Shown here piece after piece: positions 54,613-63,469 of a DNA stretch of 64,000 nucleotides (its first letter is position 1; every line of letters starts with the position of its first letter). The translations under genes were made by a program, and so were the position numbers. This stretch comes from Candidatus Helarchaeota archaeon (GTDB taxonomy: Archaea; Asgardarchaeota; Lokiarchaeia; Helarchaeales; JABXJV01): the NCBI GenBank assembly GCA_013375355.1, contig JABXJV010000421.1, positions 1 to 64,000 of the forward strand, in the 5' to 3' direction. The notes under the pieces are model-generated. The model ran no database searches and was not told the DNA's origin. It saw only the letters and a program-made list of their open reading frames with translations.

Positions 54613-55572
54613 ATGAGCAAAAATTCTAAAGTATTAATTTTAGGATCTTTAGTATTTGATAATTTAATGCATTATCCTGATTTTTTTGAAAAAAATATTG
54701 TCATTGGGGAACGAAACAATATAGATGGTTCTTTTGTTGTTGATAAATTTGAGATTTGCAGGGGTGGTACTGCAGGAAATATCTCCTATAATCTGGGAAA
54801 ATTGAATATAAAAAATATTTTAATTTCAGTAGCTGGTAAAGATTTTTTAGAATATGGGAAGCTATTAGAAAAAATGGGAACAGATTTAAGAGTAGATATT
54901 TATGAAAAAGAAAATACTGCAGCTTGTTTTATAATATACGATAAAGATCATGATAAAATTAACATTTTTTGTGCGGGAGCACTTCAAAATGCTTATAAAA
55001 TTAAAATATCAGAAAAAATATATCCAAATGAGGATATTAAAATTGCAATAAATGCACCTAATCCAATAAATTCAATGAAAAATTTTGCTGTTCAACTAGA
55101 AGATTTAAAAATCCTAATGATTTTTGATCCGGGGCAGCAAATTAACGAATTTTCAAAAGGAGATTTATTGAAAATCCTAAAAAAATCAAAATATCTAATA
55201 TTGAATGAATCTGAGTTAGAAATTTTAAAAAAGAAGACCAAACTTGCAGAAGACCAAATTAATCAATTGGTTAATAACATTATAATTACACTTGGAGCGA
55301 AAGGGTCAAAAATCTGTCGGATTGATGATAAAATTCATATATCTGCAGCAAAACCCAAAATAGTGCTTGATACAACTGGTGCCGGAGATGCTTACAGAGC
55401 GGGATTACTTACCGGTATTTATTATAATATCAGTTTAGAAGATTCATGTAAATTGGGTTCAATAGTTAGTTCTTTTTCTGTAGAGTCATCTGTGCCACAA
55501 AATCAAGAGTTTGATTTTGATGATATAAAAATTAGATATGAAGAAAATTTTGGCAAGTTTCCTATTAGTTAG
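54613..55572 (+). CDS. PfkB-family carbohydrate/nucleoside kinase
   Basis: A 319-residue ribokinase-fold kinase. The N-terminal LILGSLVFDNLMHYP and the GGTAGNISYNLGKL motif bind substrate; the C-terminal DTTGAGDAYRAGLLTG carries the catalytic Asp and anion hole. Members phosphorylate ribose, adenosine, fructose or inosine; the short insertions fit archaeal nucleoside kinases. Ends 3 bp before the convergent MBL gene. Confidence 0.87.
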   Translation: MSKNSKVLILGSLVFDNLMHYPDFFEKNIVIGERNNIDGSFVVDKFEICRGGTAGNISYNLGKLNIKNILISVAGKDFLEYGKLLEKMGTDLRVDIYEKENTAACFIIYDKDHDKINIFCAGALQNAYKIKISEKIYPNEDIKIAINAPNPINSMKNFAVQLEDLKILMIFDPGQQINEFSKGDLLKILKKSKYLILNESELEILKKKTKLAEDQINQLVNNIIITLGAKGSKICRIDDKIHISAAKPKIVLDTTGAGDAYRAGLLTGIYYNISLEDSCKLGSIVSSFSVESSVPQNQEFDFDDIKIRYEENFGKFPIS

Positions 55573-55575
55573 GAT

Positions 55576-56583
55576 TTAAAAGAAAAATGTTTTTTGCGCT
55601 CGAGAATATTTTTGATAATCTAAAATTTGGTCATAACCTGCATGTGAGGAAAGTGGAAAAGATTTTACTCTGAAATTTTGTGTTTTAGCCCAACCCGTAG
55701 CAATCATTATAGAGTTTCTATTATATTTTTCCTCTAATTCTCTAATTTTTCTAACATAATAGTAAGGTAATAAAATAACAGATTTGGAATTATATTTTTT
55801 ATTATTTCCATTCCGATTTTTTGAATTAAAATACGAAGTTAAAGTTTTATTCTGTCGTTTCTTTTCTAAAGGATGTCTTTTATATTGAAATTTTCCTAAA
55901 GGCAAATAAGAAGAATGAATTTCATTTGCTTTGTATATCGAAGGATGAGTGAATAAACTGCAATTTAATGTAGAATAGTTTAAAAGTGCTGTAATTTCTT
56001 GTTGAACTCCTAATCGCTGGGCAATGATAATTATTTCTTCATTTTTTTCTAAGGTTTCCTTAAACCAGCTAAGAATTTTAGGATATAAGGTTTTTCGAGT
56101 TGGAAAAACATATTCTTGAGAAAAATATGTATCGTCTGTAATAAAAATCCCGTTATTACATTTCAATAATGGAGCTTTATTCATTCCAAAACGGCTTTCA
56201 AGACAAAAATCGCCAGTATACAAAATTATCTTATTATTCAGTTTAATTCTAAATTGAAAACTTCCTAAGCAATGTCCTGCATGAAATGCACTTATTTTAC
56301 ATCCTTGAATATTTATTTCATCTTTAGGACTATTATATGGCTCTATAATCTTAAAATTTGTAATTTTACAATTTTTTTTCAGATTAGATGACAATAAATC
56401 GAATGTAGGTCTGCTTAAAATTTTCAGTGGATTAATTTTTTCCACATTTTTAATATGATCTATGTGAGCATGGCTGATAAGAACTAGATCGGCATCATTT
56501 GCTGAGGAAATTGTTGTAGGATCTATTATAATATGAATTTTTTTCGAAATTAAGTGCATGCCTCTATTTTTAAGAATTTTCAA
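55576..56583 (-). CDS. Metallo-beta-lactamase/beta-CASP-like nuclease, shortened C-terminus
   Basis: 335 residues. MBL motifs: SHAHIDHI (HxHxDH), HAGHCLGSF, YTGDF (metal Asp), and a beta-CASP-like insert with a basic stretch (KRHPLEKKRQNK). The late motif FPLSSHAGYD provides another metal His. The sequence then ends after about 20 residues (SRAQKTFFF) without the usual final His-Gly motif of beta-CASP proteins, so the C-terminus is short or eroded. Likely an RNA or DNA nuclease of the CPSF/exonuclease group. Confidence 0.75.
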   Translation of the reverse strand: MKILKNRGMHLISKKIHIIIDPTTISSANDADLVLISHAHIDHIKNVEKINPLKILSRPTFDLLSSNLKKNCKITNFKIIEPYNSPKDEINIQGCKISAFHAGHCLGSFQFRIKLNNKIILYTGDFCLESRFGMNKAPLLKCNNGIFITDDTYFSQEYVFPTRKTLYPKILSWFKETLEKNEEIIIIAQRLGVQQEITALLNYSTLNCSLFTHPSIYKANEIHSSYLPLGKFQYKRHPLEKKRQNKTLTSYFNSKNRNGNNKKYNSKSVILLPYYYVRKIRELEEKYNRNSIMIATGWAKTQNFRVKSFPLSSHAGYDQILDYQKYSRAQKTFFF

Positions 56584-56658
56584 TAAAAATCAACTACTTT
56601 TTTTATAGATATTAATAAATTAAAAATAACGGTTTTTTGTCGAAGGAGAAATTGATTA

Positions 56659-57513
56659 ATGTTAGAATTTGCTGTAAAAATAAGAGATGAAATATATAAT
56701 GAAAATGATGTTGAATTTAAATTTAAAATTCAAAAATTAATAGACAAATTGATGAAAATATTTTATAAGATCTATAATATTACCGAAAAGATACCAATTT
56801 ATATAAATTTGCATAGTTTTGTTAATGAACTGTTCCCATTAGCGATGATAGAGCCCAAATTCGAATTTAATAACATTTTTATAAAAAGTCTATGGTTTTA
56901 TTTTTGCCCTTCAAGGTGGTATTTTACAACAAATGAAATTCTAAAAACTACATTATTACATGAAGGATTACACTATAAACACCAATTTAATGAAAAATTT
57001 AAAAAGATTTTTCTTGATTTTGAGGGCGATATATTAGAATCTGTTTGCGACATACATTTAATACCATATTTAAAAGAAAATAAATTGGTAAAAAATGAAA
57101 CAGACCGTATGTTAATAGGTCGCATTTTAAACTTAATGAAAAAAGAAAATCGCGTTTTATTAGTCAAAAATTTCTGCGAAAATAAAAAAATTAATGAAAT
57201 TAAAATACAATTTCAATTAAATAAACCCTCAATTTATCTTTTATCTATTTTATTTTATTCAAATCGGTATTTAGAATTAATTGGTAAAAGTTCTAAAATT
57301 TTTGATATAATAAAAAGACAAATAAAAAATCAAGATACAGAATTCAAAGCGAAAGAAGAAAAATTTAATTTAATCTTTGAAGAAGCACTATACATTAAAA
57401 ATGGAGAAGAAATGGAAAAGATACTTCTCAAATTAAATTCATTCAAAAATAATCTCTTAAATAATAATTTGTATTATAAAATAAATTTTGATTTAAAAAT
57501 TAAAAAATATTAA
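56659..57513 (+). CDS. Putative zinc metallopeptidase-like protein (HExxH)
   Basis: 284 residues of unknown family. LLHEGLHYKHQF contains HEGLH, a HExxH zinc-binding motif, and FEGDILESVCDIH about 22 residues later supplies possible third ligands, as in gluzincins. The rest is helical and Lys/Asn-rich. There is no signal peptide. It converges with the next gene, and their ends overlap by 4 bp. Confidence 0.55.
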   Translation: MLEFAVKIRDEIYNENDVEFKFKIQKLIDKLMKIFYKIYNITEKIPIYINLHSFVNELFPLAMIEPKFEFNNIFIKSLWFYFCPSRWYFTTNEILKTTLLHEGLHYKHQFNEKFKKIFLDFEGDILESVCDIHLIPYLKENKLVKNETDRMLIGRILNLMKKENRVLLVKNFCENKKINEIKIQFQLNKPSIYLLSILFYSNRYLELIGKSSKIFDIIKRQIKNQDTEFKAKEEKFNLIFEEALYIKNGEEMEKILLKLNSFKNNLLNNNLYYKINFDLKIKKY

Positions 57514-58628
57514 AGAGCCTGAAATACTAATTCTCCTAAATCGTATAATTTCAGTTTTGAGTTAGTATAACGAATTACTCGCTCAAATGTGGATTCACAA
57601 GTCGGACACATTGTTACTAATGCTTCTGCACCTGTTGCTTCTGCTGTATTTAACCGTTTTGTTGCTATATCAATACTTAAATCTGCATTAGCTGAAAGCA
57701 TACCTCCTCCAGCCCCACAACATTTAGCTTCATATTTATTATTATCCATTTCAAGGAGTTCAATTCCAGGAATACTTGTTAATATAATTCTAGGATATTC
57801 TAGAATTCGCATATGTCGTCCTAAATCACAAGGATCATGCCAAGTTACCTTCATTTTAATTTTATTTTGAAAATTTATTCTACCAATTTTTAATAAATCG
57901 GCAAGAGCTTCGGTATAATGTAAAATTTCAGGATTAAAATTTGTTTCCAGTTTAACATATTTATTCTTTAAGATTTTATAACAACCAGGACAAGGAGTAA
58001 TAATTTTTTCAATTTCTTTTTTATTAAATATTTCAATATTTTTGAGGGATAATGCATGAAACTTTTCTAAATATCCTGTAGTAGATAATACAGCTCCGCA
58101 ACACCTTTCATTTTCACCAAAATAATTAAGCTTAAATCCTAATTTAATTAAAGAACAATATATTTTTTTCAATCGTTCAGGTTGCAAGTATGGATAAACA
58201 CATCCTGCAAAAAACAATTTATTTGAACTTTTAGAAATTGGTAGTCCATCTGACCAATTCGAACGCTTTTCATTCGATTCTTTGAAGGGATTGTTATAAT
58301 CAAGAATATTTTTAACACTTATTCTATGATATTTATTCTCATGACCCATATTTATTAAATCTGCTCTTAAAGATTCAATCAGATCAACATTATTTAATGC
58401 ACAACGATATAAACAATATCCGCACGTTGTACATAAACTAATACAATCGATTAACTCTTTATTAGGTTTTATCGAACCCTCAATTAACCCTCGGGCAATA
58501 AGCATTTTACCTCGACAGCTATAAGCTTCATATCTAAGTTCGGAATAAACAGGGCAATTTTCGCGACAAAAGCCACATCTTGTTCTATTACAAGTGTATA
58601 TATTTTCCTTTAAATCATCGATATACAT
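57510..58628 (-). CDS. Fe-S oxidoreductase with CCG domains (HdrD/GlpC-like)
   Basis: 372 residues. The N-terminus has two 4Fe-4S motifs, CGFCRENCPVYSE (an N-terminal CxxC precedes) and CTTCGYCLYRC; the C-terminus has two CCG (CX-CCG) domains: ERCCGAVL and AKCCGAGGGM, with CPGC and CPTC. This is the layout of HdrD, GlpC and LutA-like subunits that bind a special 4Fe-4S cluster. It would transfer electrons to a disulfide or quinone-like acceptor. No partner flavoprotein is adjacent. Confidence 0.85.
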   Translation of the reverse strand: MYIDDLKENIYTCNRTRCGFCRENCPVYSELRYEAYSCRGKMLIARGLIEGSIKPNKELIDCISLCTTCGYCLYRCALNNVDLIESLRADLINMGHENKYHRISVKNILDYNNPFKESNEKRSNWSDGLPISKSSNKLFFAGCVYPYLQPERLKKIYCSLIKLGFKLNYFGENERCCGAVLSTTGYLEKFHALSLKNIEIFNKKEIEKIITPCPGCYKILKNKYVKLETNFNPEILHYTEALADLLKIGRINFQNKIKMKVTWHDPCDLGRHMRILEYPRIILTSIPGIELLEMDNNKYEAKCCGAGGGMLSANADLSIDIATKRLNTAEATGAEALVTMCPTCESTFERVIRYTNSKLKLYDLGELVFQAL

Positions 58629-58783
58629 TTTTAATCATTATAATGTTTAATTAATTTATTTTTTTACTGCCAAACGATATTTTTAATTTATAATTTTTTT
58701 CTAATATTCTAAAAGCAAAATTTTTTAAAAATTATTGATTCTTTTTTAATAACAATAAAAAATAATTATCCGTTCTATAATGA

Positions 58784-59242
58784 ATGAGGTGTTATGTAAC
58801 GACAGGTTTAAAATCACCAAAAGGCGAATTTGCAGGAAGATTATTAATTAAGAAGAGAAAAAAATTCCGTTGGAAGGATATTAGATATAAAAGAAGAAAA
58901 TTGAAGTTGAATATAAAATCAGATCCATTAGAGGGTGCTCCTCAAGCACGAGGTATCGTTCTAGAAAAAATTGGAATAGAAACAAAACAACCAAATTCAG
59001 GAATTCGTAAATGTGTTCGTATTCAACTTATTAAAAACGGAAAGCAAATAACTGCATTTCTCCCTGGTGATGGAGCATTAAATTTTATTGATGAGCATGA
59101 TGAAGTTCTAGTTGAAGGTATTGGGGGGGCGAAAGGTCGTGCTGTAGGTGATCTACCAGGCGTTAGATGGAAGGTTATTAAAGTAAATAATGTGGGGCTC
59201 GAATCTCTTTTAACAGGTAAAAAAGAAAAACCTATAAGGTAA
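58784..59242 (+). CDS. rps12: Small ribosomal subunit protein S12 (uS12)
   Basis: 152 residues, archaeal/eukaryotic S23-like S12. Conserved stretches: [58 protein letters not shown] (decoding loop), [24 protein letters not shown] and a closing KKEKPIR. The start is at ATG 58784, although an ATG 4 bp earlier is out of frame. It is separated from its usual partners S7 and EF-1A, which are not in the window. Confidence 0.95.
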   Translation: MRCYVTTGLKSPKGEFAGRLLIKKRKKFRWKDIRYKRRKLKLNIKSDPLEGAPQARGIVLEKIGIETKQPNSGIRKCVRIQLIKNGKQITAFLPGDGALNFIDEHDEVLVEGIGGAKGRAVGDLPGVRWKVIKVNNVGLESLLTGKKEKPIR

Positions 59243-59257
59243 ATTATTTAGATATTC

Positions 59258-60316
59258 TTAAATAGGAGAACCTGGCAAGTTAGTTTTTAATTGCATATTT
59301 GATATTTTTAATATAGTGGGGGCAACATCTAGAGTTGAATAAGTTCGTGATGAATAATCCGGAGGATATTTAAGTTTATAATTTTTGCTTATAATAATAA
59401 GGGGAACGTATACTTCTTCTTTTAAATATCCACCGTGACTCCCGTTTAAATTTTCCTTTTCAAATTCAATCCCCTTATTTGCAGAAATCACAATATCTCC
59501 AGTCCTTTTATGATGTAATTTAATATCCTTCGTTTGTGATTTCAGAAAAATTTTGTCAATTTCTTTTAATTGGTTGAGTTCTTCTATTATTTCTTTATTG
59601 TTCTCATTTGAGTAAATATGACATGCTCGATGAGATTCTAAGAATTGGCTTGATATTCCTTCTTTTTGAAAATAACTTTTTAAATCAAATCTTCTAGATA
59701 CCTTAGTCATACCATGGTCTGCGGTAATTATCATTATTAATTTATCGTCAATAATTTCATAGATTTTTGATAAAAAATGATCGCATTTAGATATTTCATC
59801 CAGATATTTTTTATTATCAGGACCAAATGTTTCACCATAACCATCAACTCCTGCAAAATTAATTACCCCAAATTTGATATTATAATCTCTTAATAATTTC
59901 AAAGATTTATCAAAAATTAGTTCATCCCTTTCTTCTAAGGGAATTTTATTTAATTCTTTCATAGAAAATGTATAATCTGCTCCTTTTGTTATAGGTTCTG
60001 CTACAGCCATAGTTCTTAGTGATTTAAGCATTTCAAAAAGAGTCTGGGTTTGAATATATTCAGAAGGGTCATAATAGTCAAAATGTTTTACTTTTTTATC
60101 ATTGCTATCAAAAAATTGATTACCAATCATTCCATGTTGTTCAGGAAAAGTGCCAGTTACGATTGTAGAGTGCCCGGTATAAGTTGCTGTTGGAAATACT
60201 GTCTTACAATTAAAGCTTATGAATCCTTTTTCACTTAAAGAATCTATGAATGGGGTTTGAGCTTTAATATATGAATTTATTGCACAACCGTCTAAAATAA
60301 ATAATAAAATAATCAA
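59258..60316 (-). CDS. Alkaline phosphatase-family nucleotide pyrophosphatase/phosphodiesterase
   Basis: A 352-residue type I phosphodiesterase of the alkaline-phosphatase superfamily. It has FILDGC near the N-terminus (metal Asp), VFPTATYTGHSTIVTG with the nucleophile Thr, GVDGYGE, ITADHGM (metal D-H) and a late HGGY (metal His). No clear signal peptide is seen. It probably hydrolyses phosphodiester or phosphate-ester substrates; the exact one is unknown. It converges on rps12. Confidence 0.85.
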   Translation of the reverse strand: MIILLFILDGCAINSYIKAQTPFIDSLSEKGFISFNCKTVFPTATYTGHSTIVTGTFPEQHGMIGNQFFDSNDKKVKHFDYYDPSEYIQTQTLFEMLKSLRTMAVAEPITKGADYTFSMKELNKIPLEERDELIFDKSLKLLRDYNIKFGVINFAGVDGYGETFGPDNKKYLDEISKCDHFLSKIYEIIDDKLIMIITADHGMTKVSRRFDLKSYFQKEGISSQFLESHRACHIYSNENNKEIIEELNQLKEIDKIFLKSQTKDIKLHHKRTGDIVISANKGIEFEKENLNGSHGGYLKEEVYVPLIIISKNYKLKYPPDYSSRTYSTLDVAPTILKISNMQLKTNLPGSPI

Positions 60317-60624
60317 AGAAATCCCATTTTAATATTATATTCAATTGCTGTTTTTCAAAATTTAAATAGAATTTTAGATTTTTAAATAGATTTTTTAATA
60401 GAAAAATAATTTGTAAAAGGAAAAAAAGAGAAATTTATGAAAATAATAAAAGTTCCAAAATAATTTATTGAATAAAAGAAATTATTATGAATGAAAATAT
60501 TGTTTGAGAGGATAATTTTATAATAAATTCAGCAAGAACGTTAATCTTTCAAAATTTGTGGGTATTAAATATCAAAAATTCTAATCATTTATAAAATACA
60601 ATTAAGTGAACAAGTGGATTATCG
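60317..60624. other. 308-bp noncoding gap
   Basis: AT-rich divergent promoter region between the phosphodiesterase and the LC7 gene. No ORF, strong inverted repeat or tRNA was found. Confidence 0.4.
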
Positions 60625-61002
60625 ATGTCAGTTTTAATAAAAAACTACAATATTGATAAATTAAAAGAATGTTTAGAGGATCTTAATTCAAAAAATGGAA
60701 ATAAAGGATGTATTTTATGCTCAGAAGAAGGTTTAGTTGTTATTTCAACAAAAAATGGAAACAATCAAATAGATTTTGACTCATTGGCTGCTATGGGCGC
60801 AACATTATTGAGTATTATGAATGATCAAATTTTTTTAGATATAATAATAACATATGAAAACAAAAAAGTCTTTATCCGTAAAATAAACGGAGATATTTGT
60901 AATTTTATATTCATTAATATTTTTGAATATAATAAAAGATATTTTAGGCGAGATGTAAACAAAACAATTAAAAAAATTAGTAAACTTCTAACTTCATATT
61001 AA
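60625..61002 (+). CDS. Roadblock/LC7-domain protein, second copy
   Basis: 125 residues. KLKECLEDLNSKNGNKGCILCSEEGLVVISTKNG, then DSLAAMGATLLSIMN and a strand IIITYENKKVFIRKING follow the roadblock/LC7 pattern, with a helical C-terminal end. It is related to the one at 47459-47824. Roadblock proteins partner Asgard-type GTPases; the TPR-Rab and MglA-like GTPases in this window are possible partners. Confidence 0.82.
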   Translation: MSVLIKNYNIDKLKECLEDLNSKNGNKGCILCSEEGLVVISTKNGNNQIDFDSLAAMGATLLSIMNDQIFLDIIITYENKKVFIRKINGDICNFIFINIFEYNKRYFRRDVNKTIKKISKLLTSY

Positions 61003-61012
61003 AAAATGATTT

Positions 61013-61150
61013 TGGTGCAGCTGCCGAGATTTTTGGAATAAATCTAAAATATTTAATTCTTTCGAACCCGGGTCAGAGGCTTGGGAGGCTTCCGTAAATT
61101 GATCCATAATGATCAATTTGCCCCGTCCTAACCGACTAGACTACAGCTGC
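61013..61150 (-). tRNA. tRNA-Gly (CCC) with two introns
   Basis: Acceptor GCAGCTG:CAGCTGC, A73, encoded CCA. The anticodon loop CTCCCAA with GCCTC gives CCC (Gly). The T-arm CCGGG:CTCGG holds 38 nt instead of 7: intron 61030-61060 (31 nt), with inner GAAT:ATTC extended by AAAT:ATTT, bulges AAA and AAT, and a central helix TTCG:CAAA with one mismatch. Splicing leaves TTCGAAT. A second 31-nt insertion sits near 29/30 with a 9-bp hairpin AAATTGATC:GATCAATTT; its BHB is not clean. Confidence 0.88.
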
Positions 61151-61174
61151 ATTATATTTATTTTTAAAATAATA

Positions 61175-63339
61175 CTAATTATTATTAAAAAAATCTGCTT
61201 TAGGTATTTCAGCTTTTCTACCTTTTTTAACACGAATGTCTGAAATGATTTTTTGAGCGCTATCGTAGGGAATAAATTCCCAATGAGAAAATATTGTTTG
61301 CCAAAATGCTTGGCCAGCAGTCTTTGAACGAATATCAGAAGCTAAATTAAATGATTCTTTAACTGGAATTAGACCAGTGATAAAAGAATAAGAGCTTTTT
61401 TGTTCAACATCTAAAATCTTTCCTTTCCGTTGTAATAATAAAGCTGTAATTATTCCTATTAAATCCATAGGAACTTGAATTTGAATCTTATAAATTGGTT
61501 CGAAAATGGTAGGTTCTGCTTTTAAAAAAGCGTTGTAAATTGCTCTTTTACCCATTAACATTATTTGAAGCGGATCGACTTCTAAAGTTTTTTTATCAAT
61601 TTTTAACGAATTAATATTTATTTGTAATCCTTTTATTGGCTCTTCGCATAAAGGACCTGCATTTAGAGCCATTTTAATACCTTTTATAATAATTTGTTTG
61701 ATTTTATCATCCAAATAATCTTGTTTTAAATTATTAATGATTAGATTATTATTGTAATCTATTGCTAAAATTTTCCTATGCTTCAGGATTTCTTTAATTT
61801 GGTCTTCATTTATTGGTTCTAGTGATATTTGAATTAAGTTCAAATTGTTTTGACTTTTAATTGAAATTAAGGGACTTCTTTGTTTAATTCCTTCTCTGTA
61901 TACTATAATTGGGTCGGACATTAGAATATCAATTCCTAAATTTTTCATTTCATTTGCAATAATTTCTAGATGCAATTGTCCAATTCCAGAAATCAGATAT
62001 TCCCCTGTATCTTCATTAATATTGATTTTTATATCAGGATCATTCACTTCAATTTTATTTAAGATATCCAACATTTTAGGTAATTCTTTTGGATGTTTGG
62101 GTTCAATAGAAACCGTTATAACAGGTTCCGATACATATTTTATATTTTCAAATGGGTCAATTTCATCTTTAAATTCAATTTGAGTTAAGGTTTCTCCTAC
62201 TGTTGCTTTCGAGAGACCTATAAAAGCTCCAATATTACCTGCTGTAAGAGAATTAACATTTTCTCTTTTATGTCCCATTGAAATGAAAATTTGTTGAATT
62301 CGATTATTTTCCTTTGCATTTAATAAATAAACTTCATCACCTGAATTAATAGTTCCTGAAAATATACGGCCTATTGAAATTCTTCCTACATGTTTGTCAA
62401 ATAATATCTTATGAATACAAATAATAAAAGGTCCATTTTCATTACATGCTTGCATATTACGTGCTACATATGAGTTTAGATTTCCTTTCCAAATTTTTTT
62501 AATTCTATACCTTTGGGCAATTTTTGGACTTGGTAAATGATTAATTATCATATCTAATATGCATTTATCTAAAGGTAAAATTCCACTTAAAGTCCTAATT
62601 TTTTCCATTCCATTTTTATAATAATTTAAAATATTTTCAAATTTTAGTCTCTTATTTAACATAGTATTTACGGTAAACCCCCAACTAGGATTTAGTGCAC
62701 ACCCAAATCCTACATTATTTTTTTCTGGAATTATTTTCCATTTGTCTTTAAATTCATCTTCTGCATAAATTTCAATATAATCGTTAAATTTATCAATTAT
62801 ATTTTCAAAATGTTTTTCAATTTCATGGGAATTTAATTTTAATTCTTTAATAAGACGATCAACTTTGTTTATATACAAAATTGGTTTTATACATTCTTGC
62901 AAAGCTTGTTTTGTTACAATTTCTGTCTGAATTTGACAACCTTCAACTGCATCTACAACTACAATAGCACCATCAATCGCTCTCAAAGCTCTAGATACTC
63001 TAGCTGTTAAATCCACATGGTCTATAAAAATACTATCTATTTTTATATATGACCTGGAGTATCAATTAAATTAATAATGTAATTTTTATTAGCTATTTGA
63101 TATAATAATGAAATATTTGCTGTCTTAACTGTAATTCCTCTTTTTTGTTCTATTTCTAAATAATCTAGAGCTCGAAGTGAGCCTGCCAAATTTGAAGATA
63201 TTATCTTACCCAATGCTAATAGACTATCAGTTAATGTAGTCTTTCCATGATCAATATGCGCTATAATACCAATATTACGTATGCTATCTTTTTTTTTCAT
63301 TGTTTTTAAAATTTCATTAATTTTTTTAGATTTAACCAT
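61175..63339 (-). CDS. Translation elongation factor EF-2-like GTPase, two exons separated by a 32-nt BHB intron, no diphthamide loop
   Basis: Exon 1 is 63339-63049 (97 aa), exon 2 is 63016-61175 (613 aa), 710 residues after splicing. G1 AHIDHGKT (27-34), RGITV (G2), DTPGHVD (G3, split by the intron) and NKVD (G4). All five EF-2 domains are present. The usual diphthamide motif (HxDxIHRG) is replaced: the stretch reads LEVDPLQIML, so the modified His is gone. It is probably an EF-2 paralog of the kind reported in Asgard archaea. Unspliced, it would stop soon after GH. Confidence 0.88.
63017..63048 (-). other. BHB intron (32 nt) in the EF-2 mRNA
   Basis: Canonical hBHBh': outer helix TCCA:TGGA, 3-nt bulge ATG (3' side), central 4-bp helix GGTC:GACC, 3-nt bulge ATA (5' side), a perfect 10-bp inner helix TATAAAAATA:TATTTTTATA, and a 5-nt loop. 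Cutting after base two of each bulge joins CCAGGTCAT to GTGGATTTA and restores PGHVDL. Confidence 0.9.
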
Positions 63340-63469
63340 CCTTTTTTTTCCTTTTAGTGTGTTTAAATAAAATAAATATTCAGTAATAAATAGTTCTAAA
63401 TTGTACCTTTAAAAAATTATACGATTGTGTTGATGTTAGGTTTAAATTGTTTTTTAAATAAAGAATTAC

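Noticed and set aside
61088..61119. Intron of tRNA-Gly at the canonical 37/38 position
   Set aside because: A 37/38 split would not leave U33 and a paired stem; only removal near 29/30 gives the CTCCCAA loop with a paired GGGGC:GCCTC stem.
63017..63048. EF-2 interruption as a sequencing frameshift
   Set aside because: It is a 32-nt insert, not a homopolymer slip, and it forms a perfect BHB with exact frame restoration.
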